This document shows positions 45,072 to 57,987 of a stretch of 64,000 bases of DNA, one piece after another. Each line of letters starts with the position of its first letter. The stretch's first letter is position 1. The translations under genes were made by a program, and so were the position numbers. The DNA comes from Craterostigma plantagineum (taxonomy: Eukaryota > Streptophyta > Magnoliopsida > Lamiales > Linderniaceae): assembly GCA_027422505.1 (NCBI GenBank), contig JAPQWV010000017.1, forward strand, positions 14,819,501 through 14,883,500, read 5' to 3'. The notes beneath the pieces are model-generated. The model saw only the letters and a program-made list of their open reading frames with translations. It ran no database searches and was not told the DNA's origin.

Positions 45072-45868
45072 ATCTCCCTCTTTGTATTCAAGTTCCAATA
45101 TAGCGCGGATTATCTTCGTCTTGCAAGTGGAAAGAGTCCCCGAGTCCTCGAAATCTCCACTTTTGAATGTCTTCAAGCTCACCTGGTCTTCTAGGCATCG
45201 GCTTTTTGTTCGAATCATCTTTTGAAGTTTTCTCCTAAATGCCGTAAGATGTACGAAGTTCTTGGCGGATTTTGGAAAGTCCGTGTTCCATCTCTCCCAT
45301 TGAAAGCGCACGAAACTCCCGTTGAAAGTGCCACCACCATCACCACCTCCGCCATCCCCACCACCACCATCACACCTCCTCTTCCGTTATTCCCCCACCA
45401 CCTCCACAGTCCCCACCGCCGCCACCACTCCCATCTCCACAATGACTTAAACCCCCATAAACTAAATCAGGCCAGTCGCAGCCTTGACCTCGGAGATGTT
45501 GGATTTGGTGTTGGGCGCCTTGTTGATGGCGCTCGTAAACTCGGATAGAGTTTTGGCTTTATACGTCAGAGTCGAGGCACGTACGTCGTACGTTTTCCGT
45601 AAAACGTTATTGCCCCATATTTCAGTGCCTCGGGTTGTTGCAATACGTCCCAAAGATACAACACTTTCAGAAATTTTGAAACGTCGCACACATGACGAAA
45701 TTATCGGGCGAATCTACTAAAGACTCGAGCCTCTTTTGCTTTATTACTAACTTGGACTAGTATGCACTAATTCTAGAATGCTTGGGTATGATTGAATGAA
45801 TTTCCAAACTCGTCGGGGGTCTATTTATAGCTTTCCAAAGGTTGCTGGGGTCAATCTGCGAATAGCTG
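45072..45868 (-). other. Internal sequence of the copia-type element and unidentified DNA
   Basis: 45083-45310 has an open minus-strand stretch with LEDQVSLKTFKSGDFEDSG that I cannot assign. 45320-45442 is a GGTGGTGG-rich low-complexity stretch. A minus-strand frame 45689-45462 (75 codons, with TYKAKTLSEFTSAINKAP and SEVKAATGL) has no family I recognise; its last ~25 bp recur at 20505-20530. Confidence 0.45.
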
Positions 45869-46654
45869 TGTTAGGCTATTCTGACACCTTTGACCTTTTG
45901 ACCAAGGGTCATTTCGCGAATAGACACAACTTTCGGGCCGCTTTGAAACAGGTACACTTTCACCATGTCGTTCGACCCGTGCCGAACAACGCGACGACCC
46001 AGCGGACCCCAACGGATCCAGCCACGCCACTTCGCCCAGTCAGCACCATGTTCCTCCTCACGCTTACGTGTCATCGCCACGTCATCACCCAGCCACGTCA
46101 CAAGGACGCTTGCATCACCGTCACGTGGAGCTCTATCTAGCCGACACGTCATCGCCGATGCCACGTCATCCGAGCATAAATTTAAGTTCGAGTTCGTACT
46201 CACGTGCTTGCGGGCCGCACCTATGGGCTTAGGCTCACGGGCTCACGCGTGTGGGCCGTTCGTGGGCTCTCATGTGTGGGCTCTTGAGCTCATCTCCTTG
46301 GGCTCACCTTTTGTTCGATAAACTATAAGGTGTAATCATATATAAAGGGGAGAAATTTGACCAATATGGGACATTAAACCAATGTGGAATATTTGACATC
46401 CCCTTTATATAATATCAATTATCAATCCACTTTATAAGTTATTAGGCCGACTTCATAATTAGTTTCTCATTCGTATCGGTTTGGAGCGTATTAATATTCG
46501 TTAGATTCCCACAAACGTAGATTCATAATCTTTCAACGATTTCTCGTTTCGGTGACCAATGACTTCACGATTTAATTAAATTCATTTCAGCTTTTATTAG
46601 TGGATTAATTACCCACACTGGGGCCCAATGCCCATTTGGGCTTAAAACCCAACA
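45869..46654. repeat. Probable LTR end of an unassigned element
   Basis: Starts TGTTAGGCTATT and ends AAAACCCAACA, the same end type as the solo LTR at 25121-27013. A TATA-like tatataaagggg at 46342-46353 pairs with ccccTTTATATA near 46400 as an inverted repeat. No matching target duplication is found, so boundaries and strand are uncertain; an opposite-strand TATA (45822-45831) also exists. Confidence 0.4.
46040..46175. promoter_or_regulatory. Cluster of CACGTCA/CACGTGG motifs
   Basis: ACGT-core words occur at least five times in about 130 bp (gccacgtcatc, gccacgtcaca, gtcacgtggag, gacacgtcatc, gccacgtcatc). These match plant bZIP-binding G-box/C-box hybrids. They lie 170-300 bp before the TATA-like sequence at 46342. 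Confidence 0.5.
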
Positions 46655-47621
46655 GGAGAACCACATATTTTTTCTTAAATGTCTTAAATTAATATAAATG
46701 TCTAAAGTAGTAATTTGATAATTTTAATTTTTGTATATTATTAATTAAGAAGTTTGTAATTTATAAATAAGTTTCTAATTTTTTATTTACAGTTTATTCA
46801 AAATATTATTAATTTAATTATTTTATTTATTTTTAAAAGAAATTGCAATGTTTTAACAAAATTTACTAATCATAGTTATCTTTAACTTCGTAGAAAATTA
46901 GCTTCTACACCTTCTCTATCATCATTAGGGACTGATCCAAGATCCCAACATTATGGGGCACTACATTAATCTTTTTATTAACAAAAGAACATGTAAGAAA
47001 TTCGAATTCCTAGACAATTCATTTAAAAACATAATCTTCTTCCATCGCAGTTGTAGAGAAGGATAAGCAACAACATCGGTTGCTGCTGGCATACCTTTGA
47101 GTGCTTGTTTGATATTCTCATCCTTCGTTGTTTAATTTTCAATATGAATAGCTAAGTCCTGTGTATTTCAGATCGGATGAACCCTAGCGAGATTATTCGT
47201 ATGTTTACCTATTGTTGTTATTTGCTATAGTTATGACTCGTTTACGGATTACATTATTATCTTAATTATGTCTATGTGTTTAAGATAGCTTAGTCCGGGA
47301 AATCGTACGCCACGCTCAAGAGAGGGATGAACGATTAAACCACTCGTAAATGAGCGGAATAAACTCATCGCTAGAGATATGTTGAACTATTGCGCCGGAT
47401 TAGAGTCAAATCTAATAGCGGGATTCACTGTGTTTTAATACGATATTCGGTTAGGGAGTTAGGAAAGCTTGACCAGCTATTTAATTCAGAATTAGTTGTT
47501 TATGAGTCTCGTGTGATAAGGCGCAGTTTCGTCATCATATGAACTCGTACACATGTTGTAGGAATCTCCACTGTCTAATAGATAGCTAAACCTTCATTAC
47601 AATTGTCAGCATTTCGGTCGA
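46513..47621. repeat. Direct repeat copy A (1.1 kb)
   Basis: Matches 49399-50503 from aaacgtagattcataat to ttcggtcga with scattered differences. It spans the LTR-like end at 46654 and continues into non-coding sequence with atgaaccctagcgag, cgtacgc-acgctc and cgccggattagagtc landmarks. Confidence 0.88.
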
Positions 47622-49398
47622 AGGAAGAAAGACACCACCACAATACAACAGATAAATCTTCTGTCAGTCCGCTCATTTTATTCTCACAGTAATTATAGCT
47701 ATTTTTCGACATATCCTCTTTACGAGGTATATGGGTCTATAATATCTCCACATAATAAAGAAGTTCTACCCTCCGTCTCGTGGACGTGGGGCATTCTGAC
47801 CAAACCACGTAAATCTCGTGTTCATTGTCCAAATTTATTTTTCGTCTCTTTTATTTATTATCGTCATTAATCGGACAAATATATTATCTGGGATCAAAAT
47901 ATCCTAAAAGAATCGACTATACAATAGCGAGGGATAATGAAGAGACTGACTTCTCTACTCGCCATGCAATTGACTTAAGTTTCAATTCTAACGGGATTTG
48001 AATATTCCATAGAACCTAAACTGCTCGAGCTCGTAAAATGCCGATTTCGGTTCAGCTTCTCAACCTCCAACAGAAAACAAAGCTAATGTTTTCGACGAGT
48101 TCAAGTTTGTAATAGTAAGTAAACTCTAACAATTGAATCAACCTAAAACCACTATTAACAACTAACCCTAGATGGTAACCATACATTTGCACGTCATACT
48201 TAATATATAATTATAGCGTGTTTATGTATATACTAATCGGAGAAATAAAACCCCGCAACCTGTTGAGTCAGTGCATGATGCCTTGAATTGGGCATTGCAG
48301 TACTTCATCAGCAACATTCAAGATAGATTTTTTGCGTTGAGAATAGTGTTACTCTAAATATAGAGTATCAATATCCACTACTATAATAATTATAAATCTA
48401 ATACTACACAATCTTACGAAATCTTATTTCTAGTCTCATTTGAGAGAAAAAGTTCTATTTCGTATTTTACAAACAAAATAGAGTACTCATTGGAGATTCT
48501 TTCAATAAAATAGAAAGATATATACACTCAATGTGCTTCTCTGTTATGGTGCAATTCTTCAGCTTTGTCAAGTGCATGTGCATTCGAAGTTAGAAGAGAT
48601 TATGAATTTTGGCCCATCTAAAATCCAACCATCAAATCTCTAGGCATTATCTCCTGCTATATATCGTACCCTAGCCCTAACGCATCAAATCTATTTTGCT
48701 ATAGCTAAAAGATTCAGTCGAACTCAAATTAGTGGTGACGGGATGTTGACTCTTGATATCATATTACTTTGTTTACTAACAAATATTGAAAATTTTAAAT
48801 TTTAAAACTGAATAAATATACTAATATAATAAATGAGAAATTTTATGTTATTCACCTTATGTGAGTATCATTCGTAAGCACCTCCCAAATGGAAGTCACA
48901 TCATTAATACCATAAATATAATAATAATACTAAATTGGTCTAAAATAAAAAAATAAAAAATGGTCCTACTATTCACCCCCTTAGGTCAAAAAATACTATT
49001 TATACCACTTAACAATTTAATACTTTCCATTATTATATTCAAAACAACAATTTGTAAAAGTTAGTTTCTGTAAATTTTTCCTCTTCAATTCAACAATAAA
49101 AATTTGTTAATTAATTTATTTTCATTATCACATTGCATTATAATATTATAATTCAAAATTACTTCTACATTTATTTTAAAAAGTGTTAATATTTTTAAAA
49201 CAAACAAATTAACTGATTTAATAAAGATAATAATATAACATAATGTGTTTTATTAACTTATAAAAAATTATTGAGAAACATTTATAAGTTTATTTGGTCG
49301 CATACACAGATAAATAACATATTTTTCTATGTTATAAAAATAAATAATATGACAAACAAAGATAATTATATTCATATGTTTCATATATTCGTCCCACT
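47622..49398. other. AT-rich spacer between repeat copies
   Basis: No sustained frame, no known termini. I find nothing to annotate. Confidence 0.55.
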
Positions 49399-50503
49399 AA
49401 ACGTAGATTCATAATATTTCAACGATTTCCTATTTCGGTGACCAATGACTTCTCGATTTAATTAAATTCCTTTCAGCTTTTGTTAGTGGATTAATTACCC
49501 ACACTGGGGTGCGAGGCCCGTTTGGGCTAAAAACCCAACAGGAGACAACCGCATATTTTTTCTAAAATGTTCAAAAATAATATAAATGTCTAAAGTAATA
49601 CTTTGATAATTTTAATTTTTGTATATTACTAGTTAAGAAGTTTGTAATTTAAATAAGTTTATAATTTTTATTTAAAGTTTTAGTCAAAATATTATTAATT
49701 TAAATATTTATTTATTTCTCAAAAGAAATTGCAATGTTTTAAAAAAGATTTACTAACCATAGTTATCTTTAACTTCGTAGAAATCATCTTCTACACCTTC
49801 TCTATCATCATTAGGGACTTATCCAAGATCCCAACATTATGGGGCACTACATTAATCTTTTTATTAACAAAAGAACATGTAAGAAATTGGAATTCCTACA
49901 CAATTCATTTAAAAAAATAATCTTCTTCCTTCGCAGTTGTTGAGAAGGATAAGCAACACCATCGGTTGCTGCTGGCATACCCTTAAGTGCTTGTTTGATA
50001 TTCTCATCCTTCGTTGTTTAATTTTCCATTTGAATAGCTAAATCCCGTGTATTTGAGATCAGATGAACCCTAGCGAGATCATTCATATGTTTACCTATTA
50101 TTGTTATTTGCTATAGTTATGACTCGTTTACGGATTGTATTATTATCTTAATTATGTCTATGTTTTTAAGATAGCTTAGTCCGGGAAATCGTACGCTACG
50201 CTCGAGAGAGGGACGAACGATTAACCACTCGTAAATGAGCGGAATAAAACTCATCGCTAGAGATAGTTGAACTACTGCGCCGGATTAGAGTCAAATCTAA
50301 TAGCGGGATTCACCATGTTTTAATAGATCTTCTGTTAGGTAGTTAGGAAAGCTTGCTCGCCTATTTAATTCGATAGTTGTTTATGAGTCTCGTATGATAA
50401 GGCGCAGTTTCGTCAGTCATATGAACTCGTACGCATGTTGTAGGAATCTCCATTGTCTAATAGATAACTAAACTTTCATTACAATTGTCAGCATTTCGGT
50501 CGA
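49399..50503. repeat. Direct repeat copy B (1.1 kb)
   Basis: Partner of 46513-47621, same orientation. Its LTR-like part is only 142 bp (ending CCCAACA at 49540), so it is truncated on the left. Confidence 0.88.
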
Positions 50504-51204
50504 GTTAGGGGGATTCGAAGTCTCAAATACTTTGCTTTCATCAAGTCGTCCCAACCCCGTTATCGATATTTTATCAAAATAATTTTTTGTGTTTATTATT
50601 TATTTAATTTATCGTTAGTTATATTTTTATCGAATAAAAAATATTTACTAGGATATTTAAACGACCGTTTCCTAAAGTATACAGTTCATTTGGGTTCGAT
50701 ACTCGATAGTTGCCCTTTCTATATTACTATCGATAGGTACACTTGCCTATTGAGCGTAGCATAGTTCGTCGATATTCGTTTCATTTTTATGGATGTACAA
50801 GAAAATATTACATTGGACGAATTGTTTGATATCTACAATGATAGGCTTGTAGAAAACAGTACATTAAAAATGATGGCTAAAAGTTTTAGCATCTCTTGCA
50901 CCGTTAAAATAATTTCTATTTCCTGAAGTTCGTGTGGCCTTACCAGTCCATACAAGTTAGTCAGCCATTTGTCCCGTTCACTCGACATCTTTCCCCTCAC
51001 ATAACTTTATGTTCTTACTTCTTGTATGCGTCATTCCTTTACTAATTTATTTGCCCAAGATCTAAGTAGAGAACACAACAATTGTGCGCAACACCCAACC
51101 TTCAATTTATTCCCAAAATTATTACAAAAGAAATTCTCACAAACACTTATTCGAATCTGTTTTAAATACAAAGGCAACAACTATTCATGTACTACTCCTG
51201 GTAA
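50504..51204 (+). other. LTR-like tail similar to Athila U5, then unidentified DNA
   Basis: 50690-50790 (gttcgatactcg, gataggtacacttgcctatt) resembles the part of the Athila LTR near 10770-10815 read on the minus strand (gttcgatactcg, gataggttcactgcctat). The stretch after it, up to the copia relic, has no feature I can name. Confidence 0.45.
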
Positions 51205-54200
51205 GATGTTACGATCGGTTGCTTCTTCGATAGCCACGTGAACACTGTGCTCCCTAAATAAAATACATATCAACTCGTGCTTTTTCGATCATCGATATCT
51301 CCACACCAGTCACTGTCCGAATATCCGATTAGTTTGTCGTCGCTTGCCTTTAGTAAAATAAACCTAGTGATTGTGTTCTTCGGATGTATCGAAGAATTCT
51401 TTTGATCTCTTTGATAGGTAATTGCCTTGGTTCTTCCATATAGCGGCTATCCAACGCTATAAGCGATGTCGGGTCTAGTGCAAGTCAAGTATTGGAGACT
51501 TCCCACTAGACTTCGATATTCGGTTGCATTTACTCCTTGTCCTCCCTCAAACTTGGACAGCTTTATTGCAAGTTTCATCGGTGTAGCTACCAGCTTGCTT
51601 TTCTCCATTTTACTCTTCCTTAGTATGTCCTTCGCATACGCTTCTTGTGACACGAAGATTCAGTGCTTTTTTGATCAACTTCGAGACCAAGAAAATATTT
51701 CATTAGTCCCAAGTTCGTCATTTCGAATTCCTTTGTCATCGCCTTCTTGAACTTCTTGTTGTTTCCATGAAAATAAGATCATCAACATAGAGAGCAACGA
51801 TGATCTTTTCACCTCCTTCTCCTTTGACGTATAATGCATGCTCGAACGGACATTTCTCGAACTTGTTCCTTTTGAAGTAGCTATCGATCCGAGTGTCCCA
51901 AGCTCGAGGTGCTTGCTTTAGCCCATAAAGCGCTTTCTTTAGTTTTAACACTTTGCCTCCTCCCAATTTTGGATATCCCGGGGGCTGCTCCACGTAGACT
52001 TCCCCATCAATCTCCCCGTTTAGAAATGAAGACTAGACATCCATCTAAATATCGGCTAGCTAAGTTGTGCAGCTTGGGCAAGGAGTAGGCGGATTTTTTC
52101 CATTCTTGCAACGGAAGCAAAGACTTCATCGTAGTCTATTCCTGCTCGTTGTCGGTAGCCCTTCGCCACCAATCTTGCCTTGTAGAGTTCAATTTTTCCT
52201 TGAGCGTTGATTTTATTTTTAGAAACTCATGTTACTCCTATGGGTTTATGTCCATGTGGCAATTTCACCAGCTTCCATTTTTTTCAATCGCCTAGTTCTC
52301 TTCGTCCATCGCCGTTTTCCATCTCTTGTCTCACGGCTTCTTCAAAACTGATTTGTTCCGAGTCTGCCAACAAGCAAACTAGGTGAACCTGTTCGGTTGG
52401 TTCGTCCTCCTCGTTACTTTCTTGAGATGAAACTGAGATGGGCATTGGTGCAACGCTTAATGGTTCTCCATGCGTTGTGTTTTCTTCATTTTAGAGTTCC
52501 ACGAACTTTCTTCGTCATGCAAGCTATAAAACTAGTACAAAACTTCTTTTTTGATGCAAGCAAATTTCTAAAATCTCGCTTGGGCACCGAACATCTCGAC
52601 TTACTATCACCTTTTTATTTTCTAGATCATACAGCCGGTACGCCTTCGTCTTCTCACCGTCAATAAAAACAAGCTTTCTGCTTTTGTCGTCGAGCTTAGT
52701 TCTTTTCTGGTCGGGCACATGTGCATACGCCATGCTTCCAAAACTTTTGAAGTGCGTTACGGTCGGCTTCTATCCACTCCAAGCTTCTTATGGTTTTCGA
52801 TTCTCGAGGCTGTGATGTGGACATCGATGTTGAATATACACGGCACATCGTACCGTCTCGCCCAGATCTCCTTTGGCATCTCTTTGCTTTTCAACATTAA
52901 TTGAACCATGTCGAGTATGGTACGATTTTTCCTTTCGGCCACGCCGTTTTGTTGTGGCGAATATGGTGCGGTGAGGAACCTCCTGACGCCTTGTTCCTCG
53001 CAAAAAGCTACGAAAGCACCCGACTTGTATTCTCCACCTCGGTCTTAACGGAGCGCCTTGATGCTTGAACTTGTCGCCTTCTCGTCCATAGTTTTGAATT
53101 TTTTAAACATCCCCAGCACTTCGGATTTTTCTTTCAAAACACCAAGTCTTTCTCGAGTAATCGTCGATGAACGTGATGAAGTATCTTTTTCGCTAAATGA
53201 TCTCGACCTGATTGGCAATCGCACAACTTTCACAAAGTTTATTTCCTCCCTCTATCATCGGCATTCCGTGCACTATGCCGTGCTTGGAGAGCCTTTCAGG
53301 CCTCCGTAGTGTAGATATGTCCGAATCACATATGCCACAAATGACCTTTGTCCAAGTCAACTTGCAGGCATTTCTCTTGAATAGTCCTCAGGTTGAGTTT
53401 GAACATTCTGTTCCTTTCCATCTCTACCCGTGCAATTATTCGACCATCTTTGTTTCGTAGTTGTAATGAGTGGTCCTACATGAACACCGAGCATCCCTTT
53501 TCAAGCAACTGTCCCATGCTTAAGATGTAGGCTTTTAAATCTGGTACGAAGTAAAAGTCCTCGATCGATCCTTGTTTGCCATCCTTTTGAGAGAAACATA
53601 TTATTCCTCGGCCTTTAACTTCTACTTTTTATGCATCTCCGAAAGACGCATGTCCGTCATCGATCTCTTTAAATGGTGAAGAGATGCTTGTGCCCGCTCA
53701 TGTGATTGCTAGCACCAGTGTCAAGATACCACAACATGTCGCTGCCCGGATTTTTATCTTCAAGCGCCATTAAAAGAACGCCATCATCTTTTAGCTCTTC
53801 CTGTGCGACTAGGTTTGCATTTTCTTCCACCTTCTTGTTGGACCAACAGTCCTTCGCAAAATGCCCGAACTTTCCGCAATTATAGCATTCAACTCTCTAA
53901 TTTTTGTTGCTCATTTGTCCTTCTTTTTCGTGATTGTAACCTCGTCCGCAGCCTCCAAAACCCTATCCCCATTGGCCACTTCCTTGAGCGTGGTGCGTAT
54001 ACGACGCTTTGTCATTTGTGAGCGATAATTTCGTCTGTAGAGCTTTGCCTAAAGACTCATGCTTCTTCTTTTCCTTTCGTTGCTCGTGGGCTTCGAGCGA
54101 ACCGGAGAGTTCATCGACCGTCATTTTCTCAAGGTCTTTATATTCTTCAATTGCACCCACCTCGTTCTCGTACACGTTCGTCAGCGACCGCAAAATTTTC

Positions 54201-54212
54201 TCGACGACTCAG
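51205..54212 (-). pseudogene. Ty1/copia gag-pol relic, 5' end removed by chromovirus insertion
   Basis: Element order: gag end (LTNVYENEVGAIEEYKDLEKM, 54193-53963), intact knuckle CYNCGKFGHFAKDC (about 53885-53844), protease YLDTGASNHMSG (about 53715), integrase pieces KTMDEKATSSSIKALR and a shifted PYSPQQNGVAERKNRTILD (53233-52757) containing the catalytic Glu, the integrase C-terminus (52733-52524), RT with GYPKLGGGKVLKLKKALYGLKQ split over lesions and ALYVDDLIF (51993-51736), and RNase H (AYAKDILRKSKM, STKKQPIV-like near 51230). Many stops and shifts. The chromovirus LTR at 54213 cuts gag within VVEKILRSL. The 3' LTR is not found. Confidence 0.87.
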
Positions 54213-54410
54213 TGTAATACCCGTAAAATTTATACTGTATTATTTCGATAATATTCGAAATGTGCGAAATCAATTTTCGGACAAAAACCAATTTCTTTTG
54301 GGGTCCAGCCAAAATTTACAATTGGGCCCTAAAAATTTTAATGGGCCAAATAAAGAAAATAATGGCCCAAGTTTGTGAGATGGATGAACGGTTGGGAGTT
54401 TGATCCAATA

Positions 54411-54450
<40 letters not shown>

Positions 54451-54761
54451 AATAAAATAAAAATAATAATATAAGGGCCGAAAATAATTAGAGCCAAATA
54501 ATTTAAATATTTTCTCCTCCATGTGAGTTTGGTACTATGAAACAAAAATCCTTACACCTAATATACCTCTTTAATGGCATAAGGGCAAGGTGAAACAACT
54601 AAGGCATCTCCATGTGAGCATAAGGACAAAATTTAAACCTAATGCCAACTCTTTTATGCATGAGTACAAAATAATATACCACCTAGCCACCTCATTTGCT
54701 TTGCTTAAGGACAATATAATCTATAATTAAAAAAAAGGGAAAGGGAGGAGAAGTAGAGAAC

Positions 54762-54872
<111 letters not shown>

Positions 54873-55379
54873 AAAAGGAAGAAAAAGAAGGGAGAGAGGG
54901 AGAGCAGCCGTGAGGGAGAGGAAAAGGAAAGAAGAAGAGAGAAAGGAAAGAAAAAGAAAGAAAAAGAGAGGAAGAAGAGAAGGAGAAGAGGGAGAAGCCC
55001 GCGGACGAGGAGAAGCTCGGGATAGAAGCTCTCGGGTCGGGATCACACGAAAACACCCCGTGATTTAGCTTTATACGGACGTAAGGTAGGTGAAGATCAC
55101 CTACACGAGTAAACATTTTTTTTAACTCGTGATTACTATGTGTTGCATGGCAATTTACATGATCGTATGAAATTTGTGATTTACATGTTAATATATGCTC
55201 GAACGTGATCTCATGCTCGCTATATGAATACTTGTGTATCGTCACCATTGAATTTTCATGCTACTTGCGTTTAGATCGTATTCGGGGTTTAGTTAGGAAG
55301 ATCGGAAATTAGGAAATTTAGGTGCAAATTCGGGTATTAGTATAAATTAGGCTTTTCTAGGGTTTCTTTTAAATTCAAA

Positions 55380-55900
55380 GGTCTAAAATAAATTTTTAAA
55401 ACTCGTCCAGGGACTACTTTGCAATTTTCAGAATTTTTGAGGTGTTAAATAAATAGTTTAAAGTCGATTGGGGCACTGGAGCAAGTTTCAGAATTTCTGA
55501 GGTGTTAATGAATATTTTTATTGTAGATTGGGGCCTTGGAGAAATTTTCTGAATTTCCGAGGTGCTTAATAAATATTTTAAAAATCGGTTGGGGTCTTTG
55601 TGAAATTTTCAGAATCTCCAAGGAGTTAAAAAAATTAAAAAAAAAACTCAAATGGGTCTTTGTGAAATTTTTAGAATCTCCGAGGGGTTAAATAAACAAT
55701 AAAAATAATCGACTGGGGTTAATTGTAAATTTTCATAAGTTTCGGGGCAAATCTGAAATTTCTAAAAATTTGGAACAGATCTGAAAATATCTAAAAATCT
55801 GGGTAGATTTGTAATTTCTGAAAATTTGCGGGACATAAACTGAGATTTTAAAATCCGGGCCAGAGTTGTAAATTTGAAAAACTTTTCGGGTCTTAAATAA
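55380..55900 (+). repeat. Degenerate ~60-bp repeat array in LTR1
   Basis: Units of 55-62 bp built on GTCGATTGGGGC, a CTTTG/CTGGAG variant, AATTTTCAGAATTTC, GAGGTGTTAA and TAAATATTT. About eight units are recognisable, degenerating towards the right. Confidence 0.8.
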
Positions 55901-57010
55901 ATTTTGAGGATAATTTTGGGTCATTTTATAATTATCAAAAATTTTCGAATTCTAAGCTAAAACATTCAAATTCGCGTCCTTAAAAGTAAAATTATGAGTT
56001 TGTGGGGTTTTGAAGGTAAAATCTGGAAAAATAATTTTTAAATTAAGAATTTAAGTGTTATATTGAAATTTGGGACTTAGAGTATTATATTAAATTTTGG
56101 AACCCTTAATGAAATTCGGAGGGAGAGTTCGGTGAGAAAGGTTTCAGGCCGAGTAATTCGGAACGCGGGCTTTGGGCCCGATTATTTAGAGTACTACGGA
56201 TCGGGCCGAGCTAATACCTCGTGCCGATACGTTTATAGAGATTTGCATTTTTATGTGTTGCATTTTACTTGCACGACATTTGCATACACGTGTTACGAGG
56301 GGAGAGGATCGTGCGGAGTCACGGTAATATTGTACAGTGATGTGGCGTGGGGTAGTTTATGACCGAGTGATGTCGTCGAATTGTGTGAGTAGTGAGGTTA
56401 GGACTAAGGCGCACTATATGATTGAGATGTGGGGAGTGGGCCTCCCGAGCTACTGACCCTTGTGGGCAGTGGGGCCTCCCAAGCTACTGACCCCTGCGCG
56501 CGTGTTGCCTTTAATCCTAAGCCTCGGGCCCTGATGTGATGAGATGAGTTGAGATGAGATGAGACATGAGAAAAGAGTCGAGCGTGCATTTTGTGAGATT
56601 TGTCGGGATGGGAGTCGAGTGAGAGCATTTGCATTCTTGCATATTGACATCTACTGGGCAAAAGCTCGGGGTTTACGTGTGTAGGTACAAACAAGTCGGA
56701 CGTTGATAAACGTCACGACTAAGCGGCTGATGGCGGTGACTCCACGGACTTTTGAGGGCGGCGCACAATATATGGGACGTGACTTGTGGAGTGTTTTAAA
56801 TTATGTTTCATATTTTTACTCTTTGGGTTTCGACCCAATAAATAAAAGTGTGTGTTGTTAAACATTTTATATATTCGGGTTTAGACTTGGATATTCGGCT
56901 CAGTACATGTATATTATTATGTTCTAAAAAAATTTTATTAAATGGGCTTTCCGCTGTTTTGCTTTGTAAATCCGCCTAAATACGTATTTGAGAAGTAGGG
57001 TCGTTACAGG

Positions 57011-57022
57011 TGGTATCAGAGC
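57011..57022 (+). other. Primer binding site, initiator tRNA-Met (unit 1)
   Basis: TGGTATCAGAGC, exact, two bases after the LTR end. Confidence 0.93.
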
Positions 57023-57748
57023 ATTAGTTTATAGGTTCTGTAGACTGTCCATGTACTGCCACTCAAAAGCCTGGAGGATCAGCCCACGTCTGTAAGTTTA
57101 ATACGTAATTATGTGCTTTACGATTTTCTGATATATGCTTTACGTGAATATTTGTGTGAATTTTATGTGCTCCTGGATGTGTTCGAAAGTTAGAGATTTC
57201 GTACTTTTATACTTAGATTTGTAGAAGAATCTCGATTGAATTAAGGTAGGAAGAGGATGATCAGAATTTGGATTTTTAATCGAAATTGGGGTTGCTTTGA
57301 AATTCAGGTAAAATAATAAATCGGGTCAATTAGGAAACTGGGCGAAATTTAAGTTTTGGGCCTTTTCAAAATTTGGCCTTTGTTAATTTGGGCTTGACCA
57401 AATCGGACCAAGCTGAAATTCGGGAAGTTAAAAAAAATAAATAAACGGCGAAATAAAAGAGAGTCGAACAATATTAAATTTTAAAATTCAGGGCTTGTAT
57501 GGAATTTCGAAAATGAAACGAACGTAGAGAAACATGGGTTAATTGTTGAAATGTAGGAAATGAGACGAGGATGTAGAGAAAACATGATAGAGTCGATGCA
57601 TAATGATTACATAACTGAAAATCATATTACAACCCGAATATAAAAAAATAGAAGATAAAACATCAACTACAATCGGGAAGTTCTGTCGGCGTATTCTTCC
57701 GATACGCCCGAACAAGGCACGGCTTCCCATGACTTAACATTTCACAAA

Positions 57749-57832
57749 TTAGATGCAAGTGCAGTGAGTAGCAACCCACACTACAAAAATGGCGATCGCC
57801 ACTGCGAGCAAAGCCAAAAGGGTGAATGACAT
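57749..57832 (-). CDS. Candidate 27-residue hydrophobic peptide in the foreign insert
   Basis: ATG frame encoding MSFTLLALLAVAIAIFVV and then a short tail with two Cys (HCTCI). It reads as one hydrophobic segment, like a signal anchor. It lies about 150 bp downstream of a TATA box on the same strand. An overlapping frame (57917-57663, 84 codons, ending KNTPTELPDCS with five Cys in its second half) is an alternative product; I recognise neither. The 27-codon frame is preserved in the second unit. Non-coding leader sequence is equally possible. Confidence 0.3.
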   Translation of the reverse strand: MSFTLLALLAVAIAIFVVWVATHCTCI

Positions 57833-57979
57833 TTGAGCCTTTCAAGATTTTCTCTCCAAAAGGGTTCTTGAGGGACATCCTCACAATCCGCATTTCCTCC
57901 AAGGTGATACATTTCAAAGTTTAAATGATGTGGTTGGAGAGAATTATGTTGTGGTGCAAACTAGCGTGCATCAAGTACC

Positions 57980-57987
57980 TATTTATA
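57980..57987 (-). promoter_or_regulatory. TATA box on the antisense strand of the insert
   Basis: Minus strand CTATAAATAGG, with CT- and CA-rich sequence 25-70 bases downstream, as at plant transcription starts. Repeated at 63859-63866. Confidence 0.5.

Noticed and set aside
45462..45689. 75-codon minus-strand frame as a real protein gene
   Set aside because: Some protein-like character but no family recognised and no clear gene structure; kept only as unidentified sequence.
44709..46654. One complete copia element with LTRs 44709-45071 and 45869-46654
   Set aside because: The two putative LTRs do not resemble each other in sequence or length, and no shared target duplication is found.
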